A DNA stretch of 64,000 nucleotides, taken from the NCBI GenBank assembly GCA_023238725.1, contig CM041533.1, positions 27,183,068 through 27,247,067 of the forward strand, read 5' to 3'. Positions 49,601 through 61,640 of this stretch are shown piece by piece. The stretch comes from Scortum barcoo. Lineage: Eukaryota > Chordata > Actinopteri > Centrarchiformes > Terapontidae. The translations under genes and the position numbers were made by a program. Under the pieces are notes generated by a model, which saw nothing but the letters and a program-made list of their open reading frames with translations, was not told the DNA's origin and did no database searches. Each line of letters starts with the position of its first letter. Position 1 is the first letter of the stretch.

Positions 49601-51139
49601 CATGTCACCCCTGTCTTCATGCGTGACTGTTCAGAACAGTTATGAACCAACACATTATGTTGGAGGACACATCATATGAACTATTTATCTTGAAGCTTAA
49701 CCGGGTGCTTAGGATTTATCCTCTCTGGGCCATAAAAAGTAGCTTATTCAATATCTACTGACATATTTCAGTTTGAACTGAAGTGGTGGGCTAATCAACA
49801 GACTTTGCTATCCCTGGAGCCACACAGTCTGCTTTTAGGATAATAGGTTATTTGGACAAAAAAATAACCAAATTAAAGGACTGTAGACAGTTAAAACATC
49901 TGAAAAAAATGGAAACTTACTATATACTATATTATCTAAACTTAATGTGTTCAGAATTTAACATCTCTGCTGCTGAGATTCCCTCAAGGTGTGGAGGAGA
50001 CAAGTAATCTAGTGCTCATGTTCAGTAATAAAGCAGAGAGCATGAAACTCAATGCCACAAATTTCTACAGGCAGACCAAGATTTAGCTAACACACTTGTC
50101 TGTAAACATCAGCTGACTTGCAAGTACAAAAGAGTGCAGTAACAAAAGCTGTCATTTCTTCCATCCGGCTCACACTCAGTGCCCAGTGGACACAGCAGGA
50201 TTGAATTAACATGAACAGCTCTGACACACAAAGTCACAGTTATTAAGGGCAGGTTTTCTTTATATTATATATGTATTTAAGTGTTCTCATTTATGTGGCA
50301 TATGTAATAATGGGCGCATATCCTGGCCAACTGGACTCCCTGTAAAAACTTGAAATAATTCTGCACACTGATCTGAATTAACTTGGATGGGTGGTGTATA
50401 AATTTATACATATAATAATGTATAAAACCAAATTTAATAAAATTCCATCACATTAAGAGTCAATGACAATAACAACAGGACATGGTTTCTTTTAAATGTA
50501 TAAATTATACTGAATAACATCCAAAACACTATTGCAATGTATCTTTACCCACAAACTGTACCATCAGGGATGTAGTTTTCATCCCTGAGGTTTAAGTTAT
50601 TAAAAAACAAACCAGTAACACATTTTAATACAGTGTTGGACCTTTGTACCTCAAACTGTGAAACAGTGGTGTTGCAGACTTATTTTATGGTGGTAATATA
50701 AAATTACAATACAGACCCCAGATTCACGAAAAAAAAGAAAAAAGAAAAAACACAGCATAGTGTATGTATTGGCAGTGAGACTCTGCTATGTTACAGCACA
50801 AGTAGCTTATCATTCAAGCACAGAAAAATGTGGATAGACTAAAATGTATAAAATACATACTGCATCTCTAATGGATGGTAAAGTCTGAAAAGACTGTAGC
50901 TCGGTAAATGGACACAGAGGAAATATTAGTAAATCCTTTATTTAACATAAAAAGGATGACTTAATGAAATTCTATTAAGCAGATGAAAATACCCTGCAAA
51001 GTTCATGACAAGAAAAGTCAGCTGAACATTTGAAATATCTTTTAACATGAAACTTGGCTCTCAGGGTTCCTCTCAGACAGGTGCTAATGTGATTTGTGCT
51101 TAGAAGTGAATGAGGCTCATTATATCGTACATGTTTTTT

Positions 51140-51420
51140 TTTCAGGTTCTGTAATAGCCCCGGTCAAGGCTGGACAAAAGAGGGGAGGCCACATATGACT
51201 TGTAACTCAATATATTTTATTTTACATAAAGTGAAAGAAAGTTAATGTAAGGACAAACTAAACACAACAAATCCAAACGCGTGGAAGCTAGGGAGTGACT
51301 GGCTGACTGCCACCAGCTTCTATGGTTCTGTCACCAGACCAGGTAAGCTGAATCTCCCTGATGACCCAACTCCACCCATCAGGCTGCTGGATTGAGAGAC
51401 TCAGGGGGTCGTCACAATTT
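51140..51420. repeat. Possible non-coding interspersed repeat
   Basis: GGTTCTGTAATAGCCCCGGT and the following AAAGAGGGGAGGCCACA segment differ in composition from the neighbours and end with GGGGGTCGTCACAATTT. Repeat status is a guess. Confidence 0.25.
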
Positions 51421-51639
51421 TGCTCTCTAGGCTGTCCTTTGCTGCATCCTTAAATTAGATGTAATGAAACACAACTGAAATAAATTATTTTTGCAACAAA
51501 AACTGCATCATTATTTAATTATATAATTTGAGGCCTCTCACTCTCAACGACAATTTTAATATTGTTCAGAGTTCAGAGATGGTAGGAGAGGCTTAGTAGC
51601 CCAAAATGTATGCATCTTTTCTTATCCAGTCATCACTTT

Positions 51640-51690
51640 TAAACCACATGTGGGTGGGACAATAAAGCAAATCTTGAATCTTGAATCTAA
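51640..51690 (+). mobile_element. LINE 3' tail fragment
   Basis: GGGACAATAAAGCAAATCTT followed by two TTGAATC units, the terminal repeat type of several fish LINEs. A related sequence in the other orientation marks the 3' end of the LINE at 58930. Confidence 0.55.
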
Positions 51691-51719
51691 ACCAGTAGTA
51701 CCTGTTTGCCTACCTACCT

Positions 51720-51860
51720 GTATCATTGCCTGCCTGTCTGCCAGTCTGTAAGTCTTTTGGTTTCAATAAACCACTGATGTCATCCTGCGGCCTCGGTTGT
51801 CAGTATTTGGGTCTTTTCCTCGTCGCCACTCTACCTCACCGCAGTCACATGATCCTGACT
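51720..51860 (+). repeat. Repeat end resembling family A
   Basis: Contains TTTCAATAAACCACTGATGT and GTCAGTATTTGGGTC, similar in layout to the AATAAA plus GGGTCC end of family A, but too diverged for a firm call. Confidence 0.4.
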
Positions 51861-54800
51861 GATAGATGATAGATGAATAGATGTATGGATGCACCATGTA
51901 CAAAGAGAATATTAAAAACAGAAGTCTGAAACCTCGTCAGTATTCAAGTCACAGCCTCAGCCTTCCTTCAGGTCTGCTGTGTATTCCCCTCCAATTAGCG
52001 TCATAATTAGCAATGCTGGATACTAATCCACGGGTAATTGGTTTTGATAGATCTCCGGAAACCAAAAGAAATTGTAGTGAACTCTTTAAAGTGGAGTAAA
52101 ACTCCAGAAGGTCACAATTGTATATGTACGTATTCACAACAGTCAATTAATAATTTTTTCCCTTCCCACTACATAGTCAGGTTTTATTAAAAGTACAGAA
52201 GGTTGCTGAAATCTACACATGTACAATATGCACAGTGTGTATATTGTATATCCCTTCACGTCTGCCTGTCTCATGCATATAAAGCAACTTGTTGTATTAC
52301 CATATTATTTCAGCTCCCTTTACTTTATTGTTGTTGTTGTACCTATCTACCTATCTATCTTTTTATATATAAAGATGAAGAGATGAAGACCAAAACATTT
52401 GCTGTGGGGTGGATGCATTTTTCCATTCTCCACATGCAGCAGAGGCAAAAGAAATGTATTGCTTGAGCCTTGTGTTTTAACATGCTACTCTATGTTGATT
52501 ATACCCACAGTGCAAGGCTTATAGCAGCTGGTCTGTTACAATAGAGGATTTGTGGTAACCAGGCCTGAGGTGTGTACAAATGGTCTAGAGTTGTAATGTA
52601 AGCTGGCTTTTTTTGTATTGTCCTTTCTCCTAATGAATTAATAATCCATTGACACTAACTACACAACTAGCCATTTCTCTTATTAGAACCTATTGAATCC
52701 TTGAAGCTTCAAATTGAACTACATGTACAGATAAGGCCCCTGAACTGTCAAATCAGTTAATGTAATTGCAGTAATTCGGTAGTTCTGTGCATTCACAGTG
52801 AGTCCATGAATAATAAACTCAAACAATATTACATCCATTAAAATAGCACATATTGGAAAACATGTTATCCTTTAGAGACAATGGGTTCACCCAGACGGAA
52901 AGGAAAGCATGTTCTAATATTTGATGTAGTTCCAATTCATTTGTGTGCTTAAATTTAAACAGTTACAATTAATATTACTGTATGTAGTATGTGGTATATT
53001 AGCTGTTTTTCCCCCATCATTTTAATTAATGGAGATTTATAATTTCTGACAAAACTAGTGGCTGTATGATGTATGATTAACAGAATGTACAATGTAATAG
53101 TCTCACAAATAAGAAAGTTAATTTCAAATTCCAAACTCCATTATTCATTTTTAATATGCTGAAAATCAAATTGTGTGTAACACATAAAGGGGAACAAGTA
53201 AATAACCTGTGTAATCTTATCCTGAATAATTTCTTCAAGTGGAAAGAGACCCTGAAGAAGCTCCCATAATCTCATGTATTACATATCCACATTAACAAGG
53301 CCCTAGGTCTAAAATAGCCTCTAATGTGAGTTATGAATTATGTATTCTCACTCTTCCCTTATATGATATTCTAAGTCAATCGCTCAATTCTGACAAAACA
53401 GAGAAAGAGGAGGAAGAAGAGGAGAATCATTTCAGCAGAGGCTTCCTCAGCCAGGCTCCATCACTGATGAAACATTCATCACTTGCATATTGTTTATGCT
53501 TTGCTAGTTTGAGGATGAGGCTGGTGCAGCTGGCAGGTGGAATGATTTTGACTGAAGGTAATGCAGAGAAATGCTGCAGGTTCTTGTTCAGCACAACCAG
53601 TCGAAAAGGAGAGAAAATGTTTAACAAGCCAAACAGCAGGCTGACTGCCTTGAGTCTTCGCAGCAGTTGTCAGTTGACAGACCAGCACATTCATCTTCGA
53701 CAGGAGAATTTGAAGCTTGTTCTCAAGTTTCATTTTGCATGCTAATGTTTTCATTTTAACAATACAAAAAAGAAAAAAATGGAGTTGAGAAAGTGAAGAT
53801 AAATATGGTTTAATGAAAAGATCTTTCATTAAAGCATCTTAGTATGTAGAAAGGCCTCTTATGGCATGGGTTCATGATCAGTGAGTATTTTATTAACTGA
53901 ATTTCTTAAGTTCAATATTATTTTTACCTTTCACTGCAGCTGTATAGACCTTTTTAGGCTGTTTAGATAGATGTTTTGGTTTAACATTTACTTTTTGGTT
54001 CAGTCACAGTGCTCTAATGAACCAAGTTTCCAAACAGCCAGCTCAAGGCAGGCTCCGATAAACCCACAAAAAGCAGATCAAGTTAGTGACCAGCTGCAAA
54101 GACCCAGAGATAAAAAGCCAATGAACAGTGGACTTTGTAAATCTGTATAATATGTCCCCTCTGTCAACTTGTTTTTGAGTTCTTCTTCCTCTAAGTGGTC
54201 AAAAACTGGTTAATGCAGACTCAAAAAGTAGTTCATATCATGTATAGAACTGCTTCTTTAGGTGGACATTATATTAGTGAACAGCAGACATAGAAACTAT
54301 ATGACACTGGTTGCCATTGTGCTTTGTCATCTCCTGGAATTTAGCTGATTGACTGGATTGTGTCAGTGTATAGTCCACATAATTCCCTGAAACAAACCTT
54401 GTAAACTTCATCCTCAAATGGTACAAATGCAAATGAATACAGAATTTTCTGTATCATTAGAAATTCGGTACACAGTACACCATTGGATTTTACAGTTAAC
54501 AGTTATAATTGCTTATGTTCTACTTTTAAAACACAATTATCCACTCTGAAATAATGTGTTTTTAAGAGATTGTTTGACATGACTGCTGAGTGGCACAATT
54601 AGAGAATCGGAGAAGTTAATTTTCTTCTTATCAGTGTTTGCTGATACTGTTGGTGTTTGTTAGTTAAAAAAATGACTTCATCTTCTCTGTTTCAGAAAGT
54701 GCACTCTTTTGCTGATCCTCTGACCCAACAATCAGCTGTTGACTTTCAACATGAAGAAAAAGGACTTCAGCTTTTGGCCATCGTGAATATTGTGTATGGT

Positions 54801-55198
54801 GTTGATGGTGAGGTTTGCCATGGACCTTACCACAAGCATATGGACTGGTTATACCTTATTTAATTCATTTTAAATAAGGGAGTGTTTTTTCTCTCAAAAA
54901 AAATTCAGATGGCTCCCAGCTGTGGGAAAAATGTTGGGAAGAAGAAAACCTACACATATTAAGGAACACCTCATGGACACAAGTTAACCAGATATGGAGT
55001 TCTTTTTTAGTTTTCTAAGGGAATTCTACAAAAGAATTCTTTGGACCGCACCATGTGGACATTCTTGGCTACCCTGCACTCTGAAAAAGATTGTAAACCT
55101 GTGTGTTTGAGTGTATTTATGGATTTGTGTTTGCCCACAGTGGTATGACACAGTGGAAGTGAGAGGGAAAGACATTTCCAGACCATTCTTTCTTTACA

Positions 55199-56029
55199 AT
55201 GAGAGTTCCAGCCAGCTTGGCTGCAGTTTCCTGTCTTTGTCCTCTGGTAGTCATCCTATGTGTTGTCTCCCAATGTTGTTATGGGACCCAGGTCGATCTG
55301 AGCCCTTATACTAACCCCAACTCCAGCCTGCACCCCAATCCATGGCTCAAATCAGTGTCTGAACCAACACTCCCAAGCTTCAATCCTGAAAAACGTATGC
55401 TTCCACTAGAGACCAACCAGACCACAAGCTCTAGCCAGAACCTCTGGAGCAAGTCATGGTTAAGGTCTAGGCTTGACACCACATCCTATCTTACTGAAAA
55501 CCATTGGTCCAACACAAAGTTTCCATCTGCAATCTCCCAGGCCACATCAAGCTCAAATACTAGACTCAAACTACAGCATGCAGCCAACCAGAATACCAAT
55601 CCAAAACTAAGGGTTGGATCACTGCCAAAGCCCAAAGCATCCCCAAACTCAAAAGTGGTCACCAGACCGAAGGCCAATTCTGAGTCAGTGCCCAATACTA
55701 CATTATCTTCACTATCCAGTCCTAATCAAAGGTCCAACTCCTCTGGTACTATGAAGCCCAGCACCCACTATAATGCCAGCCCACAACCACTATCAAATCC
55801 TAAATCTCTTTCCAAACTCAAACCTTCTTCTCAAACAATTACAAATGCTAAATCCCACCCCAGGATCTCCAACCCAAACTCAAGAGCATCAGTCAGAGCA
55901 CAGAGGAACCAGACCAAGTTGTTGAACACAGAGAAGGATTTCCACCATCAGCCCAAGAGAGGCTGGATCTGGAACCAATTCTTTGTTCTGGAGGAACACA
56001 TTGGACCTGAACCTCAGTACGTTGGAAAG
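55199..56029 (+). CDS. Type II cadherin (gene 2), first coding exon: signal peptide, very long prosegment, start of EC1
   Basis: This is the first coding exon of a second type II cadherin. The exon probably begins at 55141 after a TTGCCCACAG acceptor; the ATG at 55199 opens a frame of 277 codons to a donor GTAAGA at 56030, phase 0. Residues 1 to about 29 form a signal peptide (Leu/Val/Cys-rich core). Residues about 30-254 are a low-complexity, basic, Asn/Ser/Pro/Thr/Lys-rich prosegment without cysteine and with six NxS/T sequons. Residues 255-277 are GWIWNQFFVLEEHIGPEPQY plus VGK, the mature EC1 N-terminus with the two Trp residues (W256, W258) that type II cadherins swap between cells. Cleavage would follow PKR, since a full RxKR furin site is absent (Gln at -4). 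Known type II prosegments are roughly 20-40 residues, so this one is exceptional. The exon for the rest of EC1 is not found in 56030-64000 and must lie further right. Confidence 0.93.
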
Positions 56030-57479
56030 GTAAGATGACCACTTTTCCCTAACCTCTTTGCTGTCTTTTCCAAATATGTGTTGATGCTTGTTCAATTGTT
56101 ATGTTGTTGTTATGGAGTAATTACTTGATCAATTACTTGTTCCTGTCTTGCTGAAATTCTTACTGATCTGGCAGCCTGTTCTCTTTCATGTGCCTGTAAT
56201 TTACAGCAGTGTTAAGCTCTAGCAGGGCTAAAGAAGCTGTATCCTGTATACAGTATTCAGAATACAGAAAGGACATGTGTTTGAATGTCTCAGTATGTAT
56301 AGTCATCATCTGATTACAGCATTTTCAAATGATTGTGAATGTATAAGTATTTTAAGAAGGGCAACAGTATACTTTACAGTATGCTTTCTGTGACAGAAAA
56401 TTCTGTGACATTACCTCTAGGAGTAATCAAAGTCACAAACATGCTTCCATTTAAGCAAAAGTACAGTCATTTTCTACCTAAGTGAACATCATTATCTCCT
56501 GTTTCTCAGTGGCAGCTGTGTTGAGGACTCAAAAGCAGATTGCAGAGGCACAACTTAAAGGTCAGCAGCAGCTAGGCAAAGTAATCCAAAAGGAGAGCAG
56601 ACAGGCAAACAGAAATCAAGAACAGGCAGTATATGGTTAGACAGCAAATGGTAAACGGCTAAATTGTAGCAAAATACTTACATGCATAGTCAGCAGTCAT
56701 TCTGTAAATGACTGAATATTAAATGTTCCTCTGCAGTATTCTGCAATAGTAATAGTCCCAGTAATGTTTGCTCTTAAAGTGTACTTAGTAACATATCGCA
56801 TGACATGGTTAAGCTACACATGTCTGGTTAAGCCACTAATATCTTAACAGGTTTGATTTGTAAGAGAACTAATTCTATTTTTAATCATTTATTAACTCCC
56901 CTGCTCTTTCATTTATTTATTTCTATTTTTCTGATTCATCAGAGCTGTTGTTTTTTGGCGTACTCAACTGTGCACTCTCCCTGATTCTCTGCACATGGGG
57001 AGATATTTTCTCTCTTACTCTGCTTTGTGCTGTATTGTTATCATCCATAACCATCGTCTCTGCTTCTCACAGCAGCAGGTTTTTAGTTTTTTTTCGTTTG
57101 GTGAATATCAGGTATTGTGCCATTTGTGTGCCATCAGAGTTATTTTTTCGAGTGAAGTGGATATGTGTTTCTGCTTGTGAGTACTGGATGGACCCAGTGG
57201 GACATGGACCTCATCCTGCTTCACCCTTATCTCATTAGCGATAGCTTTAGAGGGTGAGGCTTGTACAGAACAGACCATCAGTCAACATATCTTCAGCAGT
57301 GAAGGTGAAGTGTAGGATGTGGGCCCCTTTGGTTCTTTTAACTAGCAGCACTAGAGATAAAAGTTGGTTGGGAGCAGATTGTCTAGATCAAGTTATGCAT
57401 AGTGCATAGTTCTGTGCATAGTTATGGATGACTATGAGTATTTAGTGCTGTGTGAACGAGGGATAAACCCTCCAGTGGT
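56030..57479. other. Intron of cadherin gene 2, first part
   Basis: Begins with donor GTAAGA. A segment at about 56510-56650 (GGCAAACAGAAATCAAGAAC) looks like a fish non-autonomous repeat. The next cadherin exon (LHSD...LDRE type) was searched for and not found up to 64000. Confidence 0.5.
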
Positions 57480-57900
57480 AGCTTTAGATGACTTCATCTG
57501 TACTTGTACTACAGTGTTCCTGGTGGTACTCACTGTCTGTCTGTTTAGCTGTGTACCAGGGTTTGTCGATGTTATAAATCACCCTGATGTGTGATGGTAC
57601 ACAGCTGTCCTCACAGAAGCTGATGTATGACAGCAGCCTCTGTGTACTTGTCCACACTGTTGGTAGCAGACCAAGCACACTCGAAGGTCTTCCATGGATT
57701 CATTGGTCCACTTCTTGACGTGGGCTTGAAGTGTTCATTTCTGGCTGTATGCAAGAATCAGGTGGACTATTATCACATGATAAGCTGTGCTTACTGTGGT
57801 GTAACAGTGATCCAAAATGTTCTCTCTGATCGGGTATTTATTAAACTGTCTGTATTTGGGAAATTTGTGGCTGAGGTTGCCTTTGTTACAGTCACAGAGA
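57480..57900 (-). mobile_element. LINE endonuclease-RT linker relic
   Basis: The minus strand reads LLSYISFCEDSCVPSHIRVI and YNIDKPWYTAKQTDSE, the linker block between endonuclease and RT in fish CR1-group LINEs. The upstream part is heavily mutated. Confidence 0.55.
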
Positions 57901-58929
57901 GCAAAAACTAAGGAGTCTAAGGTCTATCAGGTATTTTGTCAGCGAGTATGTCATGTGATACATGTTGGCGCATGTTGTGGTGAGATGGAAACACAAACAA
58001 AATTTAATCAGGCTAACTCACAAGGCAAGTAAAAAGGTTCACATTTTATGAAGACTGATTCCATATCAGGAGAACAGTGTTGTTAAATCACTGTCACATC
58101 ATCACACTGCCCACTGTTAGTATAAAAACAGATAGCTCTACCTTTCATTTAATGCTGTGTTGGGATCTGCTCTAAGCCTGCCAGCTGTTGCACAGAATCT
58201 GCTTATAATTCACACAGCCACGTCAAAATGGAAGATGAAGAAAAGTCTCAGTTTATCCCAGCCAGCAGCTGAAGTTCATCCAGTCTGTTGCACAATGAAT
58301 GTGGATTACAGAGAAATGTTACTGGTAGCTGTGTGTGAAGTCTGCACCGGTGGAGGCACATAAGCACACCAGAACCTTTCCTTACTTTTCTTCTCCTTCA
58401 GCATTTAACTGCATGTACAAAGGTGAGGGCACCTTTGACCATGGTATCCAATAATTTCACTGTCTGCAAGAGAAAAGTGGGGAATAAATCCCGCGCTGTT
58501 GATTCCTTGATGTTCATGAGCTCCTCTCTGGTGAAAGAACTGTGGCTACCACAGCAGAAAGCTGAGTTAACAAACAAGAGAAAACAACGTGCACCCCTTA
58601 GACAGCCATCCGCAGCACCATCTTGAATAATGTACAGCTACTATAATAGCTGGTATAATAGCAGTAGTAGTAGTAGCTGCTAGTCTTTAGCAGTCTTTTT
58701 TAATTTCAGCCTATTTTTAAAAATGATTGAACTTTTTTTTTTGGTAATGTAAATAATTGCGGAACAGCAGGTTTAAAAAAAAGGTGAATATTCCTCAGCA
58801 GGAATCTCTTTGAGAGCAACCTTAGAGGAACAATTAAGTAAATATGACTAAGCCTATTATCCAGTCCAACAAACCTTTGGACTCACTCTCAGTTTCAAAA
58901 AAATACTCTGAAGTTTGTATTGTGAAATA
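57901..58929. other. Intronic DNA, nothing recognised
   Basis: No exon or repeat boundary supported. Confidence 0.45.
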
Positions 58930-61640
58930 ATAGATTCAAGATTCTTTATTGTCATTCCAACACAAGTCAAACATGGGATGGAAGCGAGATTAAGATACCC
59001 TGGTCCCGGTGCAAGCCCAAAAGTATAAAGATATAAAAAAGTATAATATTATAAAATAAGATAAACAAAAAATAAAATAAACAAGATAGAAAAGCGAAAA
59101 TGAGGTAGTGCAAGATAAAACAGAATAAATATGATTTAACTGTAGTGCAAAAAAAAAGCAACAAAAGCAACTGCATTCTGTGCAGGTAGGTAGGTGCAGG
59201 TGCAGTGTGCAGATGTGTATTGTCTTTGGGTGGCTGTCAGAAGAGGGAGGGGAGTGGGGGGCAGCAGGGGCTACAGGGGTCCTCCAGAGTTCAACAGTCT
59301 CACAGCTTCCAGGGAAGAAGCTGTTCCTCAGTCTGGTGGTCCTGCTTTTAATGCTCCATGCAGCCTCCTGCCTGAGGAAGGGGAGGACAGGACAAACAGT
59401 TCGCATGTGCGGTGTGAGTGGGGTCCTTCATGATGCAGGAGGCCCGTTTCCTGCATCTGGAGGTGTAGATGTCCGTGGTGGTGGGTAGACTGCGTCCCAC
59501 AGTCCTCTGTGCAGCCTTCACCACCCTCTGCAGAGCCTTCTTCTCTGCCGCCGAGCAGCTGCCTGTGCCACACGATGATGCAGGAGGACAGGACGATCTC
59601 TCCACCACACATCTGTAGAAGGAGGTCAGGACTGAGCTCCCCAGCCCGGCGCGCCTCAGCCTCCTGAGGAAGTAGAGACACTGATGTGCCTTCCTAATGA
59701 GACAGGAAGTGTTCTTGCTCCAGGTGAGGTCGTCAGAGATGTGTACGCCCATGGGTACCTGAAGAAGCTGGAGACCACTTCCACCGCAGTCCCTCCGATG
59801 TACAGGGGGAGGGGGGAGGTGTGCCTGCCCCTTCTGAAGTCCACGATCATCTCCTTGGTCTTCTTCACGTTGATGCAGAGGTTGTTTTGTCTGCACCAAC
59901 CCTCCAGGTGTTCCACCTCCTGCCTGTAGTCGGACTCGTCGTTGTTAGCGATCCGTCCCACCACAGCTGTGTCATCCGCGAACTTCACGATCAGACAGCT
60001 CGGATGTATCGCTGAGCAGTCGTGTGTGAGCAGGGTGAACAGGAGGGCTCAGGGGGCTCAGCACACAGCCCTGGGGGGAGCCGGTGCTGAGGCTGATGGA
60101 GGAGGAGGAGACGTCGTGGATCCTCACAGACTGCGGTCTGTCTGTCAGAAAGTCCAGGACCCAGTTACACAGGGTGAAGCTCAGTCCAAGTGTTGTGAGT
60201 TTCTGGACCAGGAGTCTGCGGTATGATTGTGTTGAACGCTGAGGTGAAATCCACAAAGAGCAGGCGGACATAAGAGTCTTTGTTCTCTAAGTGGGTGAGG
60301 GCTGTGTGGACCACAGAAGAAATGGCGTCCTCTGTGGATCTATTCTTCCTATATGCATACTGGTGCGGGTCCACAGTGACGTCGACGCAGTCCTTGATGT
60401 GGGCCATGACCAGTCTCTCGAAGCACTTCATGACTATCGGGGTGAGGGCTACCGGCCGATAGTCATTCAGGCCTGTCACTGTGGACGTTTTGGGGATGGG
60501 GATGATTGTGGCAGTCTTCAGGCAGGTGGGGACCGCCGCCTGTTGGAGAGAGGTGTTGAAGATGTCCGTCAGCACCTCGGTGAGCTGGTATGCACAGCCC
60601 TTGAGCACCCGCCCGGAGATGTTATCGGGACCAGCAGCTTTGCGTGGGTTGATCCTCTGGAGGGTCTTCCTCACCTCTGCTGCGGTCACTCTGAGGGGCT
60701 CTTCCCCTGGTGGGGGGGTGAATCTGGTGCTGGGGGAGGTGTTCGGATCATCAAAGCGGGCGTAGAAGTTGTTGAGAGCGTCGGGTAGAGAGGGGTCCCT
60801 GGGGCATTGTGCATCTCTGGTGTTATAGTCTGTGATGCACTTTATGCCCCTCCACATACTCCTTGGATCATTGGACGTGAAGTGTCCCTGGATCCTCTGG
60901 GCGTATGCGGCCTTGGCCCTCTTCACTCCTGCAGTCAGCTGTCTTCTAGCCGCTCTGAGTGCCAGTCTGTCACCAGACCTGAACGCAGCATCCCTGGCTT
61001 TCAGCAGAGACCTGGACCTCCGCATTCAGCCAGGGTTTCTGGTTCGGATATTCTGTTACTGTCCTGGTGCTGGTGACGTCCTCTGTGCACTTGCTGATGT
61101 AGCCGAGGACAGCCGATGTATAGTCCTCCAGGTCCACCTCTCCCTCACGGACAGCTGCCTCCCTGAAGATCTGCCAGTCTGTGCGCTGGAAACAGTCCTG
61201 CAGTGCGGGGACAGCATCACTGGGCCACACGGTGATGGTCCTCTGTGTTGGTGTGTGGCGTCTGAGCAGAGGACGATAGGCAGGGACCAGCATGATGGAG
61301 ATGTGGTCAGAGAAGCCCAGGTGGGGGTGGGGGACGGCTCTGTATGCGTCTCGTTTGTTGGTGTAAACACGGTCCAGCGTGTTATTTCCCCGTGTCGGTA
61401 TGGTGACATGCTGGTAGAACTTAGGCAGGCAGGGTGTCTGTCAGGTTTACGTGGTTGAAATCCCCCGCAACCACGTAAAACGCCTCCGGGTGTTTGTGCT
61501 GGAGCGAGCTGATGTTGTTGTTTAGCTCCTTTAGCGCAACCTTCGTTAGCCTTAGCACCCGGGCGGGATGTAAACAGCCATAACAAACACTGCCGTAAAC
61601 TCACGGGGCAGATAGTGTGGCCGGCACTTTACAGTCATGT
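58930..61640 (-). mobile_element. CR1/Rex1-like LINE, 2.7 kb, 5'-truncated and frameshifted
   Basis: This is the best-preserved transposon in the window. Minus-strand order: end of endonuclease with DHISIMLVPAYRPLLRRHTP-type text (about 61300), then VWPSDAVPALQDCFQRTDWQ and NQKPWLNAEVQ. A clean 286-codon frame follows (61025-60165) with INPRKAAGPDNISGRVLKG, LNDYRPVALTPIVMKCFERL, DPHQYAYRKNRSTEDAI and RT motif A LLFVDFTSAFNT. After a frameshift come STGSPQGCVLSP (60053-60076) and, in a third frame, the catalytic FADD (59971-59982). C-terminal blocks KNTSCLIRKAHQCLYFLRRL and AAQRTVGRSLPTTTDIYT follow. The 3' end carries AATAAAGAATCTTGAATC on the minus strand at about 58930. At least three frameshifts make it dead. 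It sits antisense in an intron of cadherin gene 2. Confidence 0.92.

Larger units (their letters stand above)
45489..55140. other. Candidate first intron of cadherin gene 2
   Basis: Runs from the donor at 45489 to the acceptor ending at 55140. It holds a (CT)n(CA)n run at about 45816-45853, an RTE-like LINE 3' end at 49430-49600 and repeat ends near 51640-51860. The remaining frames (for example 53326-53829 on both strands) are unrecognised and no exon can be supported. Its status as an intron depends on the first-exon inference. Confidence 0.4.

Noticed and set aside
53326..53829. Overlapping frames on both strands, up to 139 codons
   Set aside because: No homology recognised and no cadherin character; not a supportable exon.
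56948..57238. 96-codon + frame considered as the next exon of cadherin gene 2
   Set aside because: It lacks the LDRE, DIxDN and EC1 strand motifs expected and has no fitting phase-0 acceptor.
60291..61458. Several + strand frames of 80-208 codons
   Set aside because: They are the opposite strand of the GC-rich LINE coding region.
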